A DNA stretch of 64,000 nt from an uncultured Helicobacteraceae bacterium (GCA_947176375.1 CAMWQM010000008.1:1-64000); one strand, 5' to 3'; numbered from the stretch's first letter, positions 37,633-48,816 are shown. Notes: generated from the letters alone by a model not told the origin. Numbers and translations: made by a program.

Positions 37633-38304
37633 CTACTCGTCTAAATTTAAAGTTTGTAAGAATCTATATACCTCGCTATCTTTCTTTTCATTTCCTAAAA
37701 TCCCCAAAATATTTAAATCATTCATATCTCTTTGATTTGGGTCTGCACCGAGTGTAAGCAAAGTCTTTAATATTTCTAAATTTTTGTTATTTAAGGCTGC
37801 ATAGATAAATGCACTTCTGCCAAACTTATTAGCAAAATTTATATTTGCTCCTGCTTTGACTAATCTTTTTACAAATTCTTCATTTTCATTATAAGTTGCT
37901 GCATAAATTAGTGGAGTAAAGCCTATATCATTTTCTTTATTTACATTTGCTCCTGCATCAATTAAAACTTGTAATACTTCTGGATTCGTATTTTTCTGTG
38001 CTGCTCCCATAAGAGGGGTTGCACCACCTTTTGTCTCTATTTCAAGGATAGCTCCAGCTTTTAGAAGCTCTTTTATCACTTCTGGGTCTGTATTTTCTTC
38101 TGCTGCAAACATAAGCGGGGTGCAATATTCAGCATTTTTGATAAATACACTAGCACCATCATTAATAGCTTTTTTTACTTCATTTAGATTGCCTTGTCTT
38201 GCTATTGTAAAGAAATTTCCCTCAAAAACTTTTTTTGATTTTTCTACTACTTCTTCCTCTTTTTTCAAGAATCCACTTATTTTACCAAATAGCCTAATAG
38301 CCAA
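37633..38304 (-). CDS. Ankyrin-repeat protein
   Basis: A 223-residue protein with about five ankyrin repeats from residue 30 onward: TPLMFAAEENTDPEVIKELL, TPLMGAAQKNTNPEVLQVLI, TPLIYAATYNENEEFVKRLV, SAFIYAALNNKNLEILKTLL, each followed by a GA-type turn. It is likely a cytosolic protein-binding module; a partner is not evident. It starts at TTG 38304 with AGGAG six bases before. There is no signal peptide, although the N-terminal AIRLFGKISGFLKKEEE is amphipathic. Confidence 0.88.
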   Translation of the reverse strand: MAIRLFGKISGFLKKEEEVVEKSKKVFEGNFFTIARQGNLNEVKKAINDGASVFIKNAEYCTPLMFAAEENTDPEVIKELLKAGAILEIETKGGATPLMGAAQKNTNPEVLQVLIDAGANVNKENDIGFTPLIYAATYNENEEFVKRLVKAGANINFANKFGRSAFIYAALNNKNLEILKTLLTLGADPNQRDMNDLNILGILGNEKKDSEVYRFLQTLNLDE

Positions 38305-38733
38305 AAAAACTCCTGATAATTTACATAAAAGCTAAAATAAATATCTCAAAAATAAGTCTTTAATTATGTTTATAACCAACAATCTTATTTTTAGATATAG
38401 ATTTTTTCTACTTTTAATTTTGATTGAGATTATATAATTAAAATGTGTAAAAATCAATTATTCTTAAATGAATTTATAATCTAAATTATAGAATAATAGA
38501 CTTTAAAGTGGAATAAAACAATTGGCAAAATAAAATTAGTAATTTATTTCAAAAATCTATTTTATAAATTTTATCAATATAAAATTTTGATTTTAGAGTA
38601 TTTCAAAAGTATTTTAGATTCACCATTTTTGGCTCTATTTAACTTTATAAATTTTAAAATTATAAATTGATGTTACTAAAATTTAATTAGTTTTTATATT
38701 TTAAAATCGATTCTTAAAATCAAATCTAAATAA
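38305..38733. other. Intergenic region upstream of the ankyrin gene
   Basis: 429 bases, very AT-rich, no ORF with coding character. It must contain the ankyrin promoter on the minus strand, but I see no box I can defend. Confidence 0.4.
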
Positions 38734-39654
38734 CTATTTTTTTGCTATGGTATAAAAATCAACCTTACCTACCGACTTTAGCTCTATTTTTTTAGAATCT
38801 AAAAGCTTATTTAATATAGCAGTTGAATCCTTGCTAAATACATTTAAAATCTCTTGTAAACTTAATGGACGCCTTTGTATTAGAGATAAAATCGCATTTT
38901 CATCTAGCTCTAGCAAATCCATTGCTTTGCTTTGCTTTCTTTGTGGAATACTTACAAAAAGCCCACCAAAAAGTTTGCTTAACTCATATATAGTTTTTTC
39001 ATTTACCGCTTCTACTTTGTATGCAGGTGGTCTATCAATCGTGCCTAAATCTATTCTATCTACCTTTATCTCTCTTAGAAATTGGGCTAGTGGGAGCATT
39101 GAAGCAGGATTATCATTGATATTTTTTACTAGTAGAATCTCGCAAATTAGCATATTTTTTCTAATTTTTGCAAATTTTTTAATACCCTCTTTTATACTCT
39201 CTAAATCTAAGCTTTTGTGGAATCTATCAATCTTTTTAAAACTTTTTAAATCAAAAGAATCTAGGCTAAACTTCACAATATCAAATTCGCTCAATGCCTC
39301 TTGCACCATACTATTGCCAAAAAGTGAGCCATTGCTTAAGATTAGAGTTTTTACATTTTTTGGCACAAAAGGTTTAATATTTTTTATAAACTCATTCAAA
39401 TATGGATACATAGTCGGTTCACCATTTGCAGTGATAGTAAAAACATCTATATTTGTATGCTTTTTTAGCGCTTCTTTGCTCTCCTCTAGCAGAATCTCAA
39501 GCGGGACAATATCATCAAATTTATCAATACTTTTAGCCCTATTTAGTTCACAATACACGCAGTCAAAATTGCATTGTTTTTTATTTGGTGATAAGTCGAT
39601 TCCTAGCGAAGTCCCAAATCTTCTTGAAAGAATAGGACCAAAAACTATGCCCAT
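38734..39654 (-). CDS. COG0731-like radical SAM protein
   Basis: A 306-residue radical SAM enzyme. It begins [18 protein letters not shown], followed by the cluster motif CNFDCVYCEL near residues 28-37 and SAM-site ITANGEPTMYP. The group includes wyosine-synthesis-like enzymes, but bacterial members have no settled reaction. The last 80 residues carry a winged-helix-like segment (AILSLIQRRPLSLQEILNVF). It starts at the stop codon of hemE (TAATG), so it is coupled to it. Confidence 0.88.
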   Translation of the reverse strand: MGIVFGPILSRRFGTSLGIDLSPNKKQCNFDCVYCELNRAKSIDKFDDIVPLEILLEESKEALKKHTNIDVFTITANGEPTMYPYLNEFIKNIKPFVPKNVKTLILSNGSLFGNSMVQEALSEFDIVKFSLDSFDLKSFKKIDRFHKSLDLESIKEGIKKFAKIRKNMLICEILLVKNINDNPASMLPLAQFLREIKVDRIDLGTIDRPPAYKVEAVNEKTIYELSKLFGGLFVSIPQRKQSKAMDLLELDENAILSLIQRRPLSLQEILNVFSKDSTAILNKLLDSKKIELKSVGKVDFYTIAKK

Positions 39655-40685
39655 TATCTTTTTGTCTTTTCTTTAACTAGTTGCACTAACTTTATCGCAT
39701 TTTCTCGTGGCAAATCAGGTAGCATTCCGTGCCCTAAATTAAAGATATGCCCTGCTTTATTCCCCATAACAGAAATTATCTCCTCAACCCCCTTAATCAT
39801 AGAATCTAAATCATAGATTCTACTTGGTTCCATATTCCCTTGTAAGACAAAGCTAGAACCTAGAATCTTCTTTGCATAGGACATATTAGTTCCCCAATCT
39901 ATCCCAAATACTTCAAAGTTTTTTTCAATATTACTAAATGCTTCCAAATATCCGCTAACTCCTTTTGGAAAGGCGATTATAGGGATATTTGGATAATCTT
40001 TTTTAATATCTTTAGCAATATCATTAATATAATTAAATCCAAATTCAAAATAAGCACTCATTTCTAGTGCCCCAGCCCAAGAATCAAATAGCATAACTGC
40101 ATTTGCCCCAGCCTTTATTTGAGATTTTAGATAAACCTTTAGTTCATCACTTACTTTTTGTAAAATTGCGTGAAGTAGTTTTGGATTTTGATATAGCATT
40201 TTTTTAGAGTTTGCATAAGTTTTACTTCCCTGTCCCTCTATCATATAAGTAGCAAGGGTCCATGGAGCACCACAGAATCCTATTAGTGCCTTATCTCTTG
40301 GAAGCTTTGTTCTAACACTAGAAATCGTATCATAAACATATGAAAGCTTGTTGTGCGCACCACTTGTGAGCTTTGATAAATCCTCTGTGTTTCTAATACT
40401 AGATTCAAACTTTGGACCTTCATTTTTTACAAAATTTAGCTCCATTCCCATTTCAAGCGGAATAACCAAAATATCACTAAATAAAATTGCCGCATCACAA
40501 TCTAATATATCAATGGGTTGTAATGTAACCTCTGTGGCAAGAGTAACATTCTTACATAAATCTAAAAAACTCCCAGCCTTACTTCTAACTTCTCTATATT
40601 CATTCAAATACCTCCCTGCCTGTCGCATTAGCCAAATAGGCGTATATGGCGTCTCTCTCCTAAAACAAGCATCAATAAAAATCAT
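39654..40685 (-). CDS. hemE: Uroporphyrinogen decarboxylase
   Basis: A haem-pathway enzyme removing four carboxyl groups from uroporphyrinogen III. 343 residues with the N-terminal signature [18 protein letters not shown] (active-site Arg residues), [13 protein letters not shown] (catalytic Asp) and the late NLGHGMLPD. It is normal for the family and shares a base with the next gene. hemB, another haem gene, is 14 kb away. Confidence 0.97.
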   Translation of the reverse strand: MIFIDACFRRETPYTPIWLMRQAGRYLNEYREVRSKAGSFLDLCKNVTLATEVTLQPIDILDCDAAILFSDILVIPLEMGMELNFVKNEGPKFESSIRNTEDLSKLTSGAHNKLSYVYDTISSVRTKLPRDKALIGFCGAPWTLATYMIEGQGSKTYANSKKMLYQNPKLLHAILQKVSDELKVYLKSQIKAGANAVMLFDSWAGALEMSAYFEFGFNYINDIAKDIKKDYPNIPIIAFPKGVSGYLEAFSNIEKNFEVFGIDWGTNMSYAKKILGSSFVLQGNMEPSRIYDLDSMIKGVEEIISVMGNKAGHIFNLGHGMLPDLPRENAIKLVQLVKEKTKR

Positions 40686-40741
40686 TTTAAATCCTTAAAA
40701 AATATTCGAAACTATACCAAAAATAAAAAGTATATTTAAGA

Positions 40742-40747
40742 TATAAT
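40742..40747 (+). promoter_or_regulatory. -10 box of the DUF1090 gene
   Basis: TATAAT, 36 bases before the ATG at 40783, in the context AGATATAATTTT. It lies in the divergent gap with hemE. Confidence 0.55.
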
Positions 40748-40782
40748 TTTATTCTTTAAAACATATTTATTAGGAGTAAATA

Positions 40783-41157
40783 ATGAGAAAAATCATAATT
40801 TTAGCCTTTATTGGTCTATCAACACTTTTTGCAAATGTTTGTGAAGATAAGATACAAAATCTTAAAGAGCAAATACAAAAAGCCGAACAAAACAAACACA
40901 CAAATAAAGTAGATAGCTTAAAAACCGCCCTAGAAAAACTAGAAAAGAAGTGTGGTGAAGGCGATGAAATGCTAGATGAATTAAAAGACAAAGTAGCAAA
41001 ATATGAAGATAAAACAGAAGAAGCAAAAAAAGATATTTCTGAAGCCGAAGCAAAAGGAAAAGCACTAAAAGTAAAAGCTGAAGAAACAAAACTAAAAATG
41101 ATAGAAAGTGAGCTAGAAAAAGCTAAAAAAGATTTACTAAATTATTTAGAAAAATAA
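40783..41157 (+). CDS. DUF1090 family periplasmic coiled-coil protein
   Basis: A 124-residue protein with a signal peptide (MRKIIILAFIGLSTLFA) and a DUF1090 region: CEDKIQNLKEQIQKAEQ, a central KVDSLKTALEKLEKKCGEG, then a continuous charged coiled coil. The two cysteines (one at the start of the mature part, one near residue 53) could form a disulfide. The family (E. coli YqjC) is without known function. The gene is monocistronic with a TATAAT box upstream and a hairpin downstream. Confidence 0.85.
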   Translation: MRKIIILAFIGLSTLFANVCEDKIQNLKEQIQKAEQNKHTNKVDSLKTALEKLEKKCGEGDEMLDELKDKVAKYEDKTEEAKKDISEAEAKGKALKVKAEETKLKMIESELEKAKKDLLNYLEK

Positions 41158-41163
41158 TATTAC

Positions 41164-41194
41164 AATCACTAAATTAATTTATAATTTAGTGATT
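41164..41194 (+). terminator. Hairpin after the DUF1090 gene
   Basis: A perfect 13-bp stem, AATCACTAAATTA (41164-41176) and TAATTTAGTGATT (41182-41194), loop ATTTA, six bases past the stop. It has no T-run behind it, so rho-independent strength is uncertain. The remaining bases to 41479 show nothing else. Confidence 0.55.
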
Positions 41195-41479
41195 ACATAA
41201 GATTGCAACACAAATTAAAACTATCAATTCACCACAAAATAAAAAATATACTAGGCTTTCATAAAATTTAGAAATTTCTATATTTCTGCCTTTATAAATA
41301 GCAGAATCTCTAAAATCTTTTCAAAATATAAAAAGTTAAATATAGGTTTAGCAAATATTTTAACTAATTTTATTATCTGTATTTTTTAAAAATATTAAAG
41401 AATCTAACATATTTTCTAGCAAAACATCAACCTCTCCTATTAAAAAACCTTAAATATATCTTGCTATATAGACTAAAAT

Positions 41480-42208
41480 CTATCCAAATATGCTTAAAAA
41501 TTTCTTTGCTCTATCACTTTTTGGATTATTAAAAAAGCTAGTTGGCTCAGAAATTTCTGCTATTTCTCCATTATCTAAAAATATAATTCTACTTGCAATG
41601 CTCTTTGCAAATTTCATTTCGTGTGTTACTATTATCATAGTCATTCCATCTTTGGCAAGCTCTAATATTACACTGGATACTTCATAAGCCATTTCAGGGT
41701 CAAGTGAAGCTGTAACCTCATCAAAAAGTATTATTTCTGGATTCATACATAATGCACGAATAATGGCCACTCTTTGCTTTTGCCCACCGCTTAGCTCACT
41801 TGGCATAGAATCTTTTTTATTCAATAAATTAAATCGTTCCAAAAGCCTGTTAGCTTCATCCATCACTTCATCTTTCTCTCTTTTTTCTACTTTTATTGGT
41901 GCTAGGATTATATTATCAATCACACTTTTATGTGGAAAAAGCTCATAACTTTGAAAAACCATTCCTATTTTTTGACGCACCAAAGTGTAGTTTGTCTTTT
42001 TAGAGTTAATTTTTTCATTATTAAAGATAATATCTCCACTATTTGTAATCTCAAGTCCATTTATACAGCGAAGTAAAGTGCTTTTCCCACAGCCACTTGC
42101 TCCGAGTATCACAACTCTCTCTCCTTTATCTACACTAAAATTAATATTATTTAACACAATATTATTTTCAAATTTTTTAACTAAATTTTTAATTTCTAAT
42201 AATGGCAT
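41480..42208 (-). CDS. Polar amino-acid ABC transporter ATPase
   Basis: A 242-residue importer ATPase: Walker A GASGCGKST, Q loop MVFQSYELF, signature ELSGGQKQR, Walker B IILFDEVTASLDP, H loop VTHEMKF. I start at ATG 42208 (MPLLEIKNLV), since GGAGAG lies just before it; TTG 42220 is in frame but overlaps that site. It follows the two permease genes, so all three likely form one transcript. Confidence 0.93.
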   Translation of the reverse strand: MPLLEIKNLVKKFENNIVLNNINFSVDKGERVVILGASGCGKSTLLRCINGLEITNSGDIIFNNEKINSKKTNYTLVRQKIGMVFQSYELFPHKSVIDNIILAPIKVEKREKDEVMDEANRLLERFNLLNKKDSMPSELSGGQKQRVAIIRALCMNPEIILFDEVTASLDPEMAYEVSSVILELAKDGMTMIIVTHEMKFAKSIASRIIFLDNGEIAEISEPTSFFNNPKSDRAKKFLSIFG

Positions 42209-42221
42209 TGAACTCTCCAAA

Positions 42222-42881
42222 TTAATATCTAAATTTTTTCTCTAAATACGAGCTAAGAAGTGAAAGTGGATAACAAGCAATAAAATACAAGATAAAAATA
42301 AGCCCATAGATATAAAAAGGTGCATCTGGTATCTTCAAAATTGACGCTTCAATTATCTGCTGTCCGGTTTTAAGCACTTCTACTACGCCAATTAATGGAG
42401 CAAGGGAAGTTGTTTTTATAATCCTGCTTGCCAAATTTATTGATAAAGGTAGTATTTGTGCGACAATTTGAGGTAATATAATATATCGATTTATCGCCAT
42501 TTCTTGCATACCTAGTGCTCTTGCAGATTCTACTTGATGTTTTGGTAGATTTAAAATACTTCCACGCACTAAATCCGCCATTTCAATGCTTCCCCAAGCT
42601 ACAAAAACAATGATTGCACTTGCAAATGAACTTAAATTCACAATACTAGAAAGCCCAAAAAATACCAAAAATAGCCACACCAAAATAGGCACTATACGAA
42701 TAGATTCAAGATAGAATTTAAAAAACAATCGAACAAAAATATTTTTTGAAGTCATTAAGATTCCAAAAATAATTCCAAAAATAAAAGATAGAATGATTGA
42801 AATAAAAGAAATCTTAATACTTACAAATAAGCCATATAGGATTCTATTTAGATTATTACCATCACTTAAAATCTCAAACAT
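42222..42881 (-). CDS. Polar amino-acid ABC transporter permease (second of pair)
   Basis: 219 residues with about five spans and the coupling motif ESARALGLQEMAINRYIILPQIV-like (shown here as ESARALGMQEMAINRYIILP). HisM/GlnP family; forms a heterodimer with the adjacent permease. It overlaps that gene by eight bases and starts at ATG 42881 behind AAAAGG. Confidence 0.92.
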   Translation of the reverse strand: MFEILSDGNNLNRILYGLFVSIKISFISIILSFIFGIIFGILMTSKNIFVRLFFKFYLESIRIVPILVWLFLVFFGLSSIVNLSSFASAIIVFVAWGSIEMADLVRGSILNLPKHQVESARALGMQEMAINRYIILPQIVAQILPLSINLASRIIKTTSLAPLIGVVEVLKTGQQIIEASILKIPDAPFYIYGLIFILYFIACYPLSLLSSYLEKKFRY

Positions 42882-43524
42882 ATCTAAACCTTTTTTCTAA
42901 ATAAGAAAATAAAAGTGAGATTGGTAAAAGTATGATTAAATACGAAATTACTAGCAAGAATAGGGCTTCGGAAGTTTTGTAATAATTTCCTATAATATTG
43001 CTCGTCGCATACATTAAATCTGCCAGTGCGATGATTGTAACGACACTTGTTTCTTTGATTAAAAATATTATATTTGCTCCAAATGATGGCAGTGATATGC
43101 TAAAAGCAAGAGGCAGAATTATATATCTAATTATTTGAATCTCGCTAAAGCCTAAACTTAAGGCAGATTCAATTTGTATCATTTTTATCTCTTGTATCGC
43201 ACTTCTAAAACTCTCACACATATAACTAGCTCCCAAAAATGTAAGCCCGATAATCGCTGTAATCTCTGCGTCTAGCGTTATGTTTAGTATTCTTGGCAAT
43301 CCATAGTATAAAAATACAAGCTGAATTAAAAGCGGAGTATTCCTAGAAATTTCTATATAAATCTTTGAAACCTGCCTAAAAAGCGGAATCTTATAATATA
43401 AAATAAGTGCCAAAATAAGCCCGATAATGATAGAAAACAAGATTCCAAAAAATGATATTTTTAGTGTTAAGGTAGCAGCTTTAACATAGACTTCGATATT
43501 ATTTACAATAAAATTAAAGTCCAT
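42874..43524 (-). CDS. Polar amino-acid ABC transporter permease (first of pair)
   Basis: 216 residues from ATG 43524 ([17 protein letters not shown]), which has GGGGAAAAA just upstream; a longer reading to 43560 lacks a site. Membrane motif [17 protein letters not shown] and coupling motif [20 protein letters not shown]. It is the first gene of a permease-permease-ATPase operon with no binding protein gene. Its start overlaps the mnmG 3' end by 11 bases. Confidence 0.92.
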   Translation of the reverse strand: MDFNFIVNNIEVYVKAATLTLKISFFGILFSIIIGLILALILYYKIPLFRQVSKIYIEISRNTPLLIQLVFLYYGLPRILNITLDAEITAIIGLTFLGASYMCESFRSAIQEIKMIQIESALSLGFSEIQIIRYIILPLAFSISLPSFGANIIFLIKETSVVTIIALADLMYATSNIIGNYYKTSEALFLLVISYLIILLPISLLFSYLEKRFRYV

Positions 43525-45373
43525 TTTTTCCCCGCAAATAAATATATAAATGCAAAACATCGATACTAGCAGGCGTGATTCCGCTAATTTGGAGTGCGGA
43601 GCGCAAAGTTTTTGGACGAAATTTATTTAGCTTTTCAATCACTTCCAAACTAAGTCCAGGAATATTATCAAAGACAAAATTAGGTGGAATCTCAATATTA
43701 AGTGTGGAATCTAACCTCTTAATCTCATCATTTTGCTTTTTTATATAAAAATAATATTTGCATTCTATTTTTATCTGCTCTAAAGCCCTAGGGCTCATAG
43801 ATTTAAAACTAGAATCTAGCTTTTTAATTTTATCAAAGCTAAAGCTATCTCGTTTAAGTAGCTCAATTCCACTTGTAATGTCATTTATAGAGCTTTCACT
43901 TATACTTGAAAGAAAGTTAAGAAAATCTTTATTTGGCGTAAATCTCGTATTTTCTAAAAACTTTATTCCTCTTTTTATATCATTTTCATCATTTATTATT
44001 TCATCTATATTTTCAAGCAACCCAAACTTCTTGCCATAATGACTAAGGCGAAATAGAGCATTATCCTCTCTTAAAAGCAATCGATACTCTGCCCTTGAGG
44101 TAAAAACACGATATGGCTCATTTGTGCCTTTAGTAACTAAATCATCAATTAAAACACCGATATAACCCTCATTTCGCTCTAAAACAAACTCGCCCTCACC
44201 CCTCAAACTAAGTGCAGCATTAATCCCCGCCATAATGCCCTGTGCTGCTGCCTCTTCATAACCTGTCGTGCCGTTAATCTGCCCAGCAAAATAGAGATTT
44301 TTAATCTTTTTTGTCTCTAGTGTGTGTTTTAACTCTGTTGGCATTACATAATCATACTCTATTGCATAGCCATAGCGTGTGATTTGTGCGCTTTCTAAGC
44401 CTTTAATAGAATGTAGCATTTCCTCTTGCACATCAAATGGAAGCGAGGTTGAAAGCCCATTCACATAGTATTCACTACAAGCTTTTGTTTGAGGCTCTAA
44501 AAATAGCTGATGTCGCTCCTTTTGACTAAAGCGATTAACTTTATCCTCAATACTTGGGCAATATCTTGGACCAATTCCCTCAATTTGTCCGCTAAAAAGC
44601 GGTGCACGATAGAAATTATCCCTTATAATTTTGTGAGTATTATGATTTGTATAAGTAATATAGCAAGGATATTGTATAGGATTAAAATCCTTTGTCCTAA
44701 AGCTAAAATTTGGTGGAATTTCATCTCCATCATGCTTTTCTAAAATACTAAAATTAATGCTTTTTCCATCTATCCTAGGACAAGTGCCTGTCTTTAACCT
44801 GCCAACTTCAAAATTTAAAGAACGAATATTTTTAGATAAAGCGATAGAACTTCCCTCCCCTACTCTGCCATTTTTAGAAATAGTTTCCCCGATATGAACA
44901 ACTCCATCTAAAAAAGTGCCCGTTGTAAGAACGATTTTTTTTGCTTTATAGATTTTTCCTAGATTTGTTTTTACTCCTATTGCAGTGGAATCTTCTAGTA
45001 AAATCTCATCTACACTACCTTGAGAAATACTTAAATTTTTGGTGCTAAATAAAAGATTCCTAGCACAAACCTTATAGCTATCCATATCGATTTGTGCTCT
45101 TGTGCCACGCACTGCCTCACCTTTTGAGGCATTTAAGATTCTAAATTGGATTCCACTATTATCAGTGATTATCCCCATTAGCCCACCTAGTGCATCTATT
45201 TCTTTCACTAAATGCCCTTTTGCAAGCCCTCCTATCGCTGGATTACAACTAGCAAGTGCGATATTTTCTATTAATAATGTGATTAAATGTGTTTTAAAAC
45301 CCATTTTAGCACAAGCATAACTCGCTTCTACTCCTGCGTGTCCTCCACCTACAACTATTATATCAAAATCCAA
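43514..45373 (-). CDS. mnmG: tRNA uridine-5-carboxymethylaminomethyl modification enzyme MnmG
   Basis: An FAD- and folate-dependent enzyme that, with MnmE, modifies wobble uridine 34. 619 residues: FAD motif [39 protein letters not shown], and [18 protein letters not shown] with [15 protein letters not shown]. Normal length. The 3' end overlaps the first ABC permease start. Confidence 0.97.
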   Translation of the reverse strand: MDFDIIVVGGGHAGVEASYACAKMGFKTHLITLLIENIALASCNPAIGGLAKGHLVKEIDALGGLMGIITDNSGIQFRILNASKGEAVRGTRAQIDMDSYKVCARNLLFSTKNLSISQGSVDEILLEDSTAIGVKTNLGKIYKAKKIVLTTGTFLDGVVHIGETISKNGRVGEGSSIALSKNIRSLNFEVGRLKTGTCPRIDGKSINFSILEKHDGDEIPPNFSFRTKDFNPIQYPCYITYTNHNTHKIIRDNFYRAPLFSGQIEGIGPRYCPSIEDKVNRFSQKERHQLFLEPQTKACSEYYVNGLSTSLPFDVQEEMLHSIKGLESAQITRYGYAIEYDYVMPTELKHTLETKKIKNLYFAGQINGTTGYEEAAAQGIMAGINAALSLRGEGEFVLERNEGYIGVLIDDLVTKGTNEPYRVFTSRAEYRLLLREDNALFRLSHYGKKFGLLENIDEIINDENDIKRGIKFLENTRFTPNKDFLNFLSSISESSINDITSGIELLKRDSFSFDKIKKLDSSFKSMSPRALEQIKIECKYYFYIKKQNDEIKRLDSTLNIEIPPNFVFDNIPGLSLEVIEKLNKFRPKTLRSALQISGITPASIDVLHLYIYLRGKNGL

Positions 45374-45497
45374 AATAACCTTTCATTATTTAAAATAAAT
45401 ATTAATTAAAGATATTTTTGCTAAATTTTCACAAATGCTAATTTTATAACTTTTAGCTTATATTAAACCTTAAACCTTTGAATTTGGAGTAATACAA

Positions 45498-46265
45498 ATG
45501 GCTTTTTTTAAACAAATATTTGGTGGGGCAAATTCGTCTAGATATTACACAGGCGTTATATTAATTGCCATTGTCGCATTAATTATAATTTTAAATATAA
45601 AATTTTTAACTTGGATTGCAATTGGGCTGTGCTATATTATTGCTTTTAGCGAGGCATTAAAACTTTATGATTTAGAATCTAAAGCATATTTATTTCTTAG
45701 TGCAGTTATTATGTGGATAATTGCATACTTCTATGACAATCCTATTAATATAGCAATCGTTATGCTAGTAATTATTGCATCCTATAATGCTTATATGCAA
45801 AATGTTAAATGCAAAGATTATTTAGTAATTTTATATCCTAGCATTCCATTCTTGTGTTTATTTGGAATCTACACAAAATTTGGCACTATGGTAATAGTAT
45901 GGCTAATTATCACCGTTTCTTTAGCCGATGTGGCTGCATATTTTGGCGGAAAGGCTTTTGGTAAATCGCCCTTATCTCCTGTATCGCCCAAAAAGACACT
46001 AGAAGGTGCATTAATTGGGCTTGTAGTAGCAACACTAGCTGGGACAATCTTTGCATATATGATAAAACAAGGATTTGTAGTATCATTTTTTATATCATTA
46101 TTTGTAGCACTAATATCTATTTTTGGAGATTTATTTGAAAGTATGCTAAAGCGAAATGCGAATCTTAAAGATAGTGGGAACATATTACCTGGACATGGCG
46201 GTATGTTAGATAGAGTCGATGGATTGCTATTTGCTAGTGTAATTATGCTATTTTTGCTTGACTAG
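45498..46265 (+). CDS. cdsA: Phosphatidate cytidylyltransferase
   Basis: An inner-membrane enzyme making CDP-diacylglycerol from phosphatidate and CTP. 255 residues, six to seven spans, with SLADVAAYFGGKAFGKSPLS, SPKKTLEGALIG, and the signature GDLFESMLKRNANLKDSG then LPGHGGMLDRVDG. It is followed five bases later by dxr, a pairing common in bacteria. Confidence 0.96.
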   Translation: MAFFKQIFGGANSSRYYTGVILIAIVALIIILNIKFLTWIAIGLCYIIAFSEALKLYDLESKAYLFLSAVIMWIIAYFYDNPINIAIVMLVIIASYNAYMQNVKCKDYLVILYPSIPFLCLFGIYTKFGTMVIVWLIITVSLADVAAYFGGKAFGKSPLSPVSPKKTLEGALIGLVVATLAGTIFAYMIKQGFVVSFFISLFVALISIFGDLFESMLKRNANLKDSGNILPGHGGMLDRVDGLLFASVIMLFLLD

Positions 46266-46270
46266 CCAAA

Positions 46271-47359
46271 ATGATTATTCTTGGCTCAACTGGAAGTATA
46301 GGCACACAAGCCCTTCACATTGCCTATAAATTTAATTTAGAAATTGAAGTGCTATGTGCAGGTGAAAATATAGATTTATTAAATTCACAGCTAAAGCAAT
46401 GTAATCCTAAAATCATCGTAATAAAAGATTATAAAAAAGCAAAATTAGTCAATAAAAAGCCAAATCAAAAGCTACTATTTGCAGAAGAAGGAATCTTAGA
46501 AGCGCTAAATCTAGCAAAAAGTAAGCTTGTTTTAAATGCACTTGTTGGCTTTAGTGGGCTTAAACCAAGCCTAGAATCTATAAAATTAAACAAAAAACTA
46601 GCCCTTGCTAATAAAGAGAGTTTGGTCGTAGCTGGATTTCTAATGAAATCTTCTAAAATCATTCCTGTTGATAGCGAACATTTTGCATTGAAAGAATTAC
46701 TAAAAGATAATAAACATATTAAAAAACTAATTATTACAGCAAGTGGCGGGGCGCTAAGAAATATCCCTATTAAAGATTTACACTCACAGACAAAGGAGGT
46801 TGTATTAAAACACCCAAATTGGAATATGGGGAAAAAAATAACCATTGATAGCGCCACTATGGCAAACAAGCTTTTAGAGGTGTTAGAAGCAAAATATCTA
46901 TTTAATACAAATAAAATTGATGCACTAATTGAAAAAAACTCAATCATTCATGCATTAATTCATACTAAAGATAATGCCCTAATTGCTCATCTTGCGACAA
47001 ATGATATGAAACTGCCTATCTCTTACGCCCTGCTTAATAAAAAAGCTAAGTATAAGCCAAGTATTAAAGAGCTAGATTTACTTAACTATAACTTTAGCTT
47101 TGAGAAAATAGACACAGAGCGTTATCCTTTGTGGAATCTAAAAAATGAGCTTTTAAAAAAGCCAAAGCTAGGCATTATCCTAAATACTTCAAATGAAATT
47201 CTAGTAGATAAATTCCTAAATAATAAAATAAAATTTGGTGAAATAAGCAGTGGGATATTTAAAGCAATAGAATATTTTAGCCCGCAAATAAAGCACATTC
47301 ACACTATTAATGATATAGTTAGTTTTGATAGAGAAATTAGGAATTTCACTCTAGCTTAA
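46271..47359 (+). CDS. dxr: 1-deoxy-D-xylulose 5-phosphate reductoisomerase
   Basis: The second enzyme of the MEP isoprenoid pathway, using NADPH. NADPH motif GSTGSIGTQAL at the N-terminus, LANKESLVVAG, metal and substrate segment PVDSEHFAL (Asp, Glu), ITASGGALRN, HPNWNMGKKITIDSATMANK. 362 residues, slightly shorter than E. coli Dxr (398). Confidence 0.97.
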   Translation: MIILGSTGSIGTQALHIAYKFNLEIEVLCAGENIDLLNSQLKQCNPKIIVIKDYKKAKLVNKKPNQKLLFAEEGILEALNLAKSKLVLNALVGFSGLKPSLESIKLNKKLALANKESLVVAGFLMKSSKIIPVDSEHFALKELLKDNKHIKKLIITASGGALRNIPIKDLHSQTKEVVLKHPNWNMGKKITIDSATMANKLLEVLEAKYLFNTNKIDALIEKNSIIHALIHTKDNALIAHLATNDMKLPISYALLNKKAKYKPSIKELDLLNYNFSFEKIDTERYPLWNLKNELLKKPKLGIILNTSNEILVDKFLNNKIKFGEISSGIFKAIEYFSPQIKHIHTINDIVSFDREIRNFTLA

Positions 47360-47389
47360 TTGACTTTTTAAAATTTAGTTAGATACAAT
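47360..47389 (+). promoter_or_regulatory. Sigma-70-type promoter upstream of rho
   Basis: TTGACT (47360-47365), 18-base spacer, TACAAT (47384-47389), starting at the dxr stop and about 98 bases before the rho start. The long leader would allow autoregulation. Confidence 0.5.
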
Positions 47390-47487
47390 TTCTAATTCTT
47401 TGAAATTAATCCACAACAAACTTCATTTTGGAATCTACCAATTAAAACGAAACCTAAATGCAAGAATTTTGATTTTTAAGGACAATA

Positions 47488-48810
47488 ATGGCTAATAACA
47501 AAACAAAAGAAAATAATAAAGATAACAATAAAAAAAGCCATACCCCAGCAAATGGCTATAAAATCGAGGAGCTAAAGGCACTCACTCTAACAAAACTAAT
47601 AGAAATTGCAAACAAACTAGGCGTAGAAAACCCACAAGAATACAGACGACAGGACTTGATGTTTGAGATACTAAAAACACAGGTAAATCAAGCAGGATAT
47701 ATCCTATTTTCTGGAATCTTAGATATTACAAATGAGAATTATGGTTTTTTAAGAGGTGTGGATGAGAGCTTTTCAGATTCACAAAATGACGCCTATGTTT
47801 CACTCACTCAAATTCGCAAATTTGCACTTCGTAATGGAGACTTAGTTACAGGGCAAGTCCGCCCACCAAAAGACCAAGAGCGATATTATGCACTTTTAAA
47901 AATTGAAGCTATAAACCATCTCTCGCTTGAAGAGGCAAAAAATCGTCCACTTTTTGACAATCTAACTCCACTTTTCCCAACAGAGCAATTAAAATTAGAA
48001 TATGACAACACAAAAGTAACAGGCAGAATCCTAGACTTATTCTCACCTATCGGTAAAGGACAAAGGGCACTAATAGTAGCACCACCACGAACAGGAAAAA
48101 CAGAGCTAATGAAAGAATTGGCACATGGTATTTCAACAAATCATCCCGAAGTGGAACTTATGGTTTTATTAGTTGATGAGCGACCAGAAGAGGTTACAGA
48201 TATGCAAAGAAGTGTAAAAGGAGATGTTTATAGCTCTACTTTTGATTTACCTGCTTCAAATCATATTCGAGTAGCGGAATTGGTGCTAGAGAGGGCAAAA
48301 AGAAGAGTTGAAATGGGAAAAGATGTAGTGATTTTATTAGATTCAATTACTAGGCTTGCTAGAGCTTATAATACTGCAACTCCATCGAGTGGGAAAGTTT
48401 TAAGCGGTGGAGTGGATGCAAATGCACTACATAAACCAAAAAGATTCTTTGGAAGTGCTAGAAATATCGAGCAAGGGGGAAGTCTCACCATTATAGCAAC
48501 TGCGCTAATTGATACAGGCTCAAGAATGGATGAAGTAATATTTGAAGAATTTAAAGGCACAGGAAATGCCGAAATAATCCTTGCAAGAGCGATCGCAGAT
48601 AGGAGAATCTATCCTGCATTTGATATTTTAAAATCTGGCACTAGAAAAGAGGAGCTACTCCTTGGAAATGAAAAACTTCAAAAAGTGTGGGTTTTAAGAA
48701 ACTTTATACAGCAATTAGGCGATATTGAAGCACTAAATCTAATATATTCTAAAATGAAAGATAGTAAAAATAATGATGAGTTCTTAAGCAAGATGAATGA
48801 AGTAGAATAA
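47488..48810 (+). CDS. rho: Transcription termination factor Rho
   Basis: A hexameric RNA-dependent ATPase ending transcripts. 440 residues with a lysine-rich N-terminus, an RNA-binding domain ([34 protein letters not shown]), Walker [14 protein letters not shown] near residue 200, Walker [17 protein letters not shown], and the Q-loop region [17 protein letters not shown]. Normal for the family. Confidence 0.98.
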   Translation: MANNKTKENNKDNNKKSHTPANGYKIEELKALTLTKLIEIANKLGVENPQEYRRQDLMFEILKTQVNQAGYILFSGILDITNENYGFLRGVDESFSDSQNDAYVSLTQIRKFALRNGDLVTGQVRPPKDQERYYALLKIEAINHLSLEEAKNRPLFDNLTPLFPTEQLKLEYDNTKVTGRILDLFSPIGKGQRALIVAPPRTGKTELMKELAHGISTNHPEVELMVLLVDERPEEVTDMQRSVKGDVYSSTFDLPASNHIRVAELVLERAKRRVEMGKDVVILLDSITRLARAYNTATPSSGKVLSGGVDANALHKPKRFFGSARNIEQGGSLTIIATALIDTGSRMDEVIFEEFKGTGNAEIILARAIADRRIYPAFDILKSGTRKEELLLGNEKLQKVWVLRNFIQQLGDIEALNLIYSKMKDSKNNDEFLSKMNEVE

Positions 48811-48816
48811 CATAAA

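Noticed and set aside
38831-39676. 281-codon plus-strand ORF
   Set aside because: It is antisense to the radical SAM gene, which has full cluster motifs; the plus-strand product is a hydrophobic Ser/Phe-rich shadow without a ribosome site.
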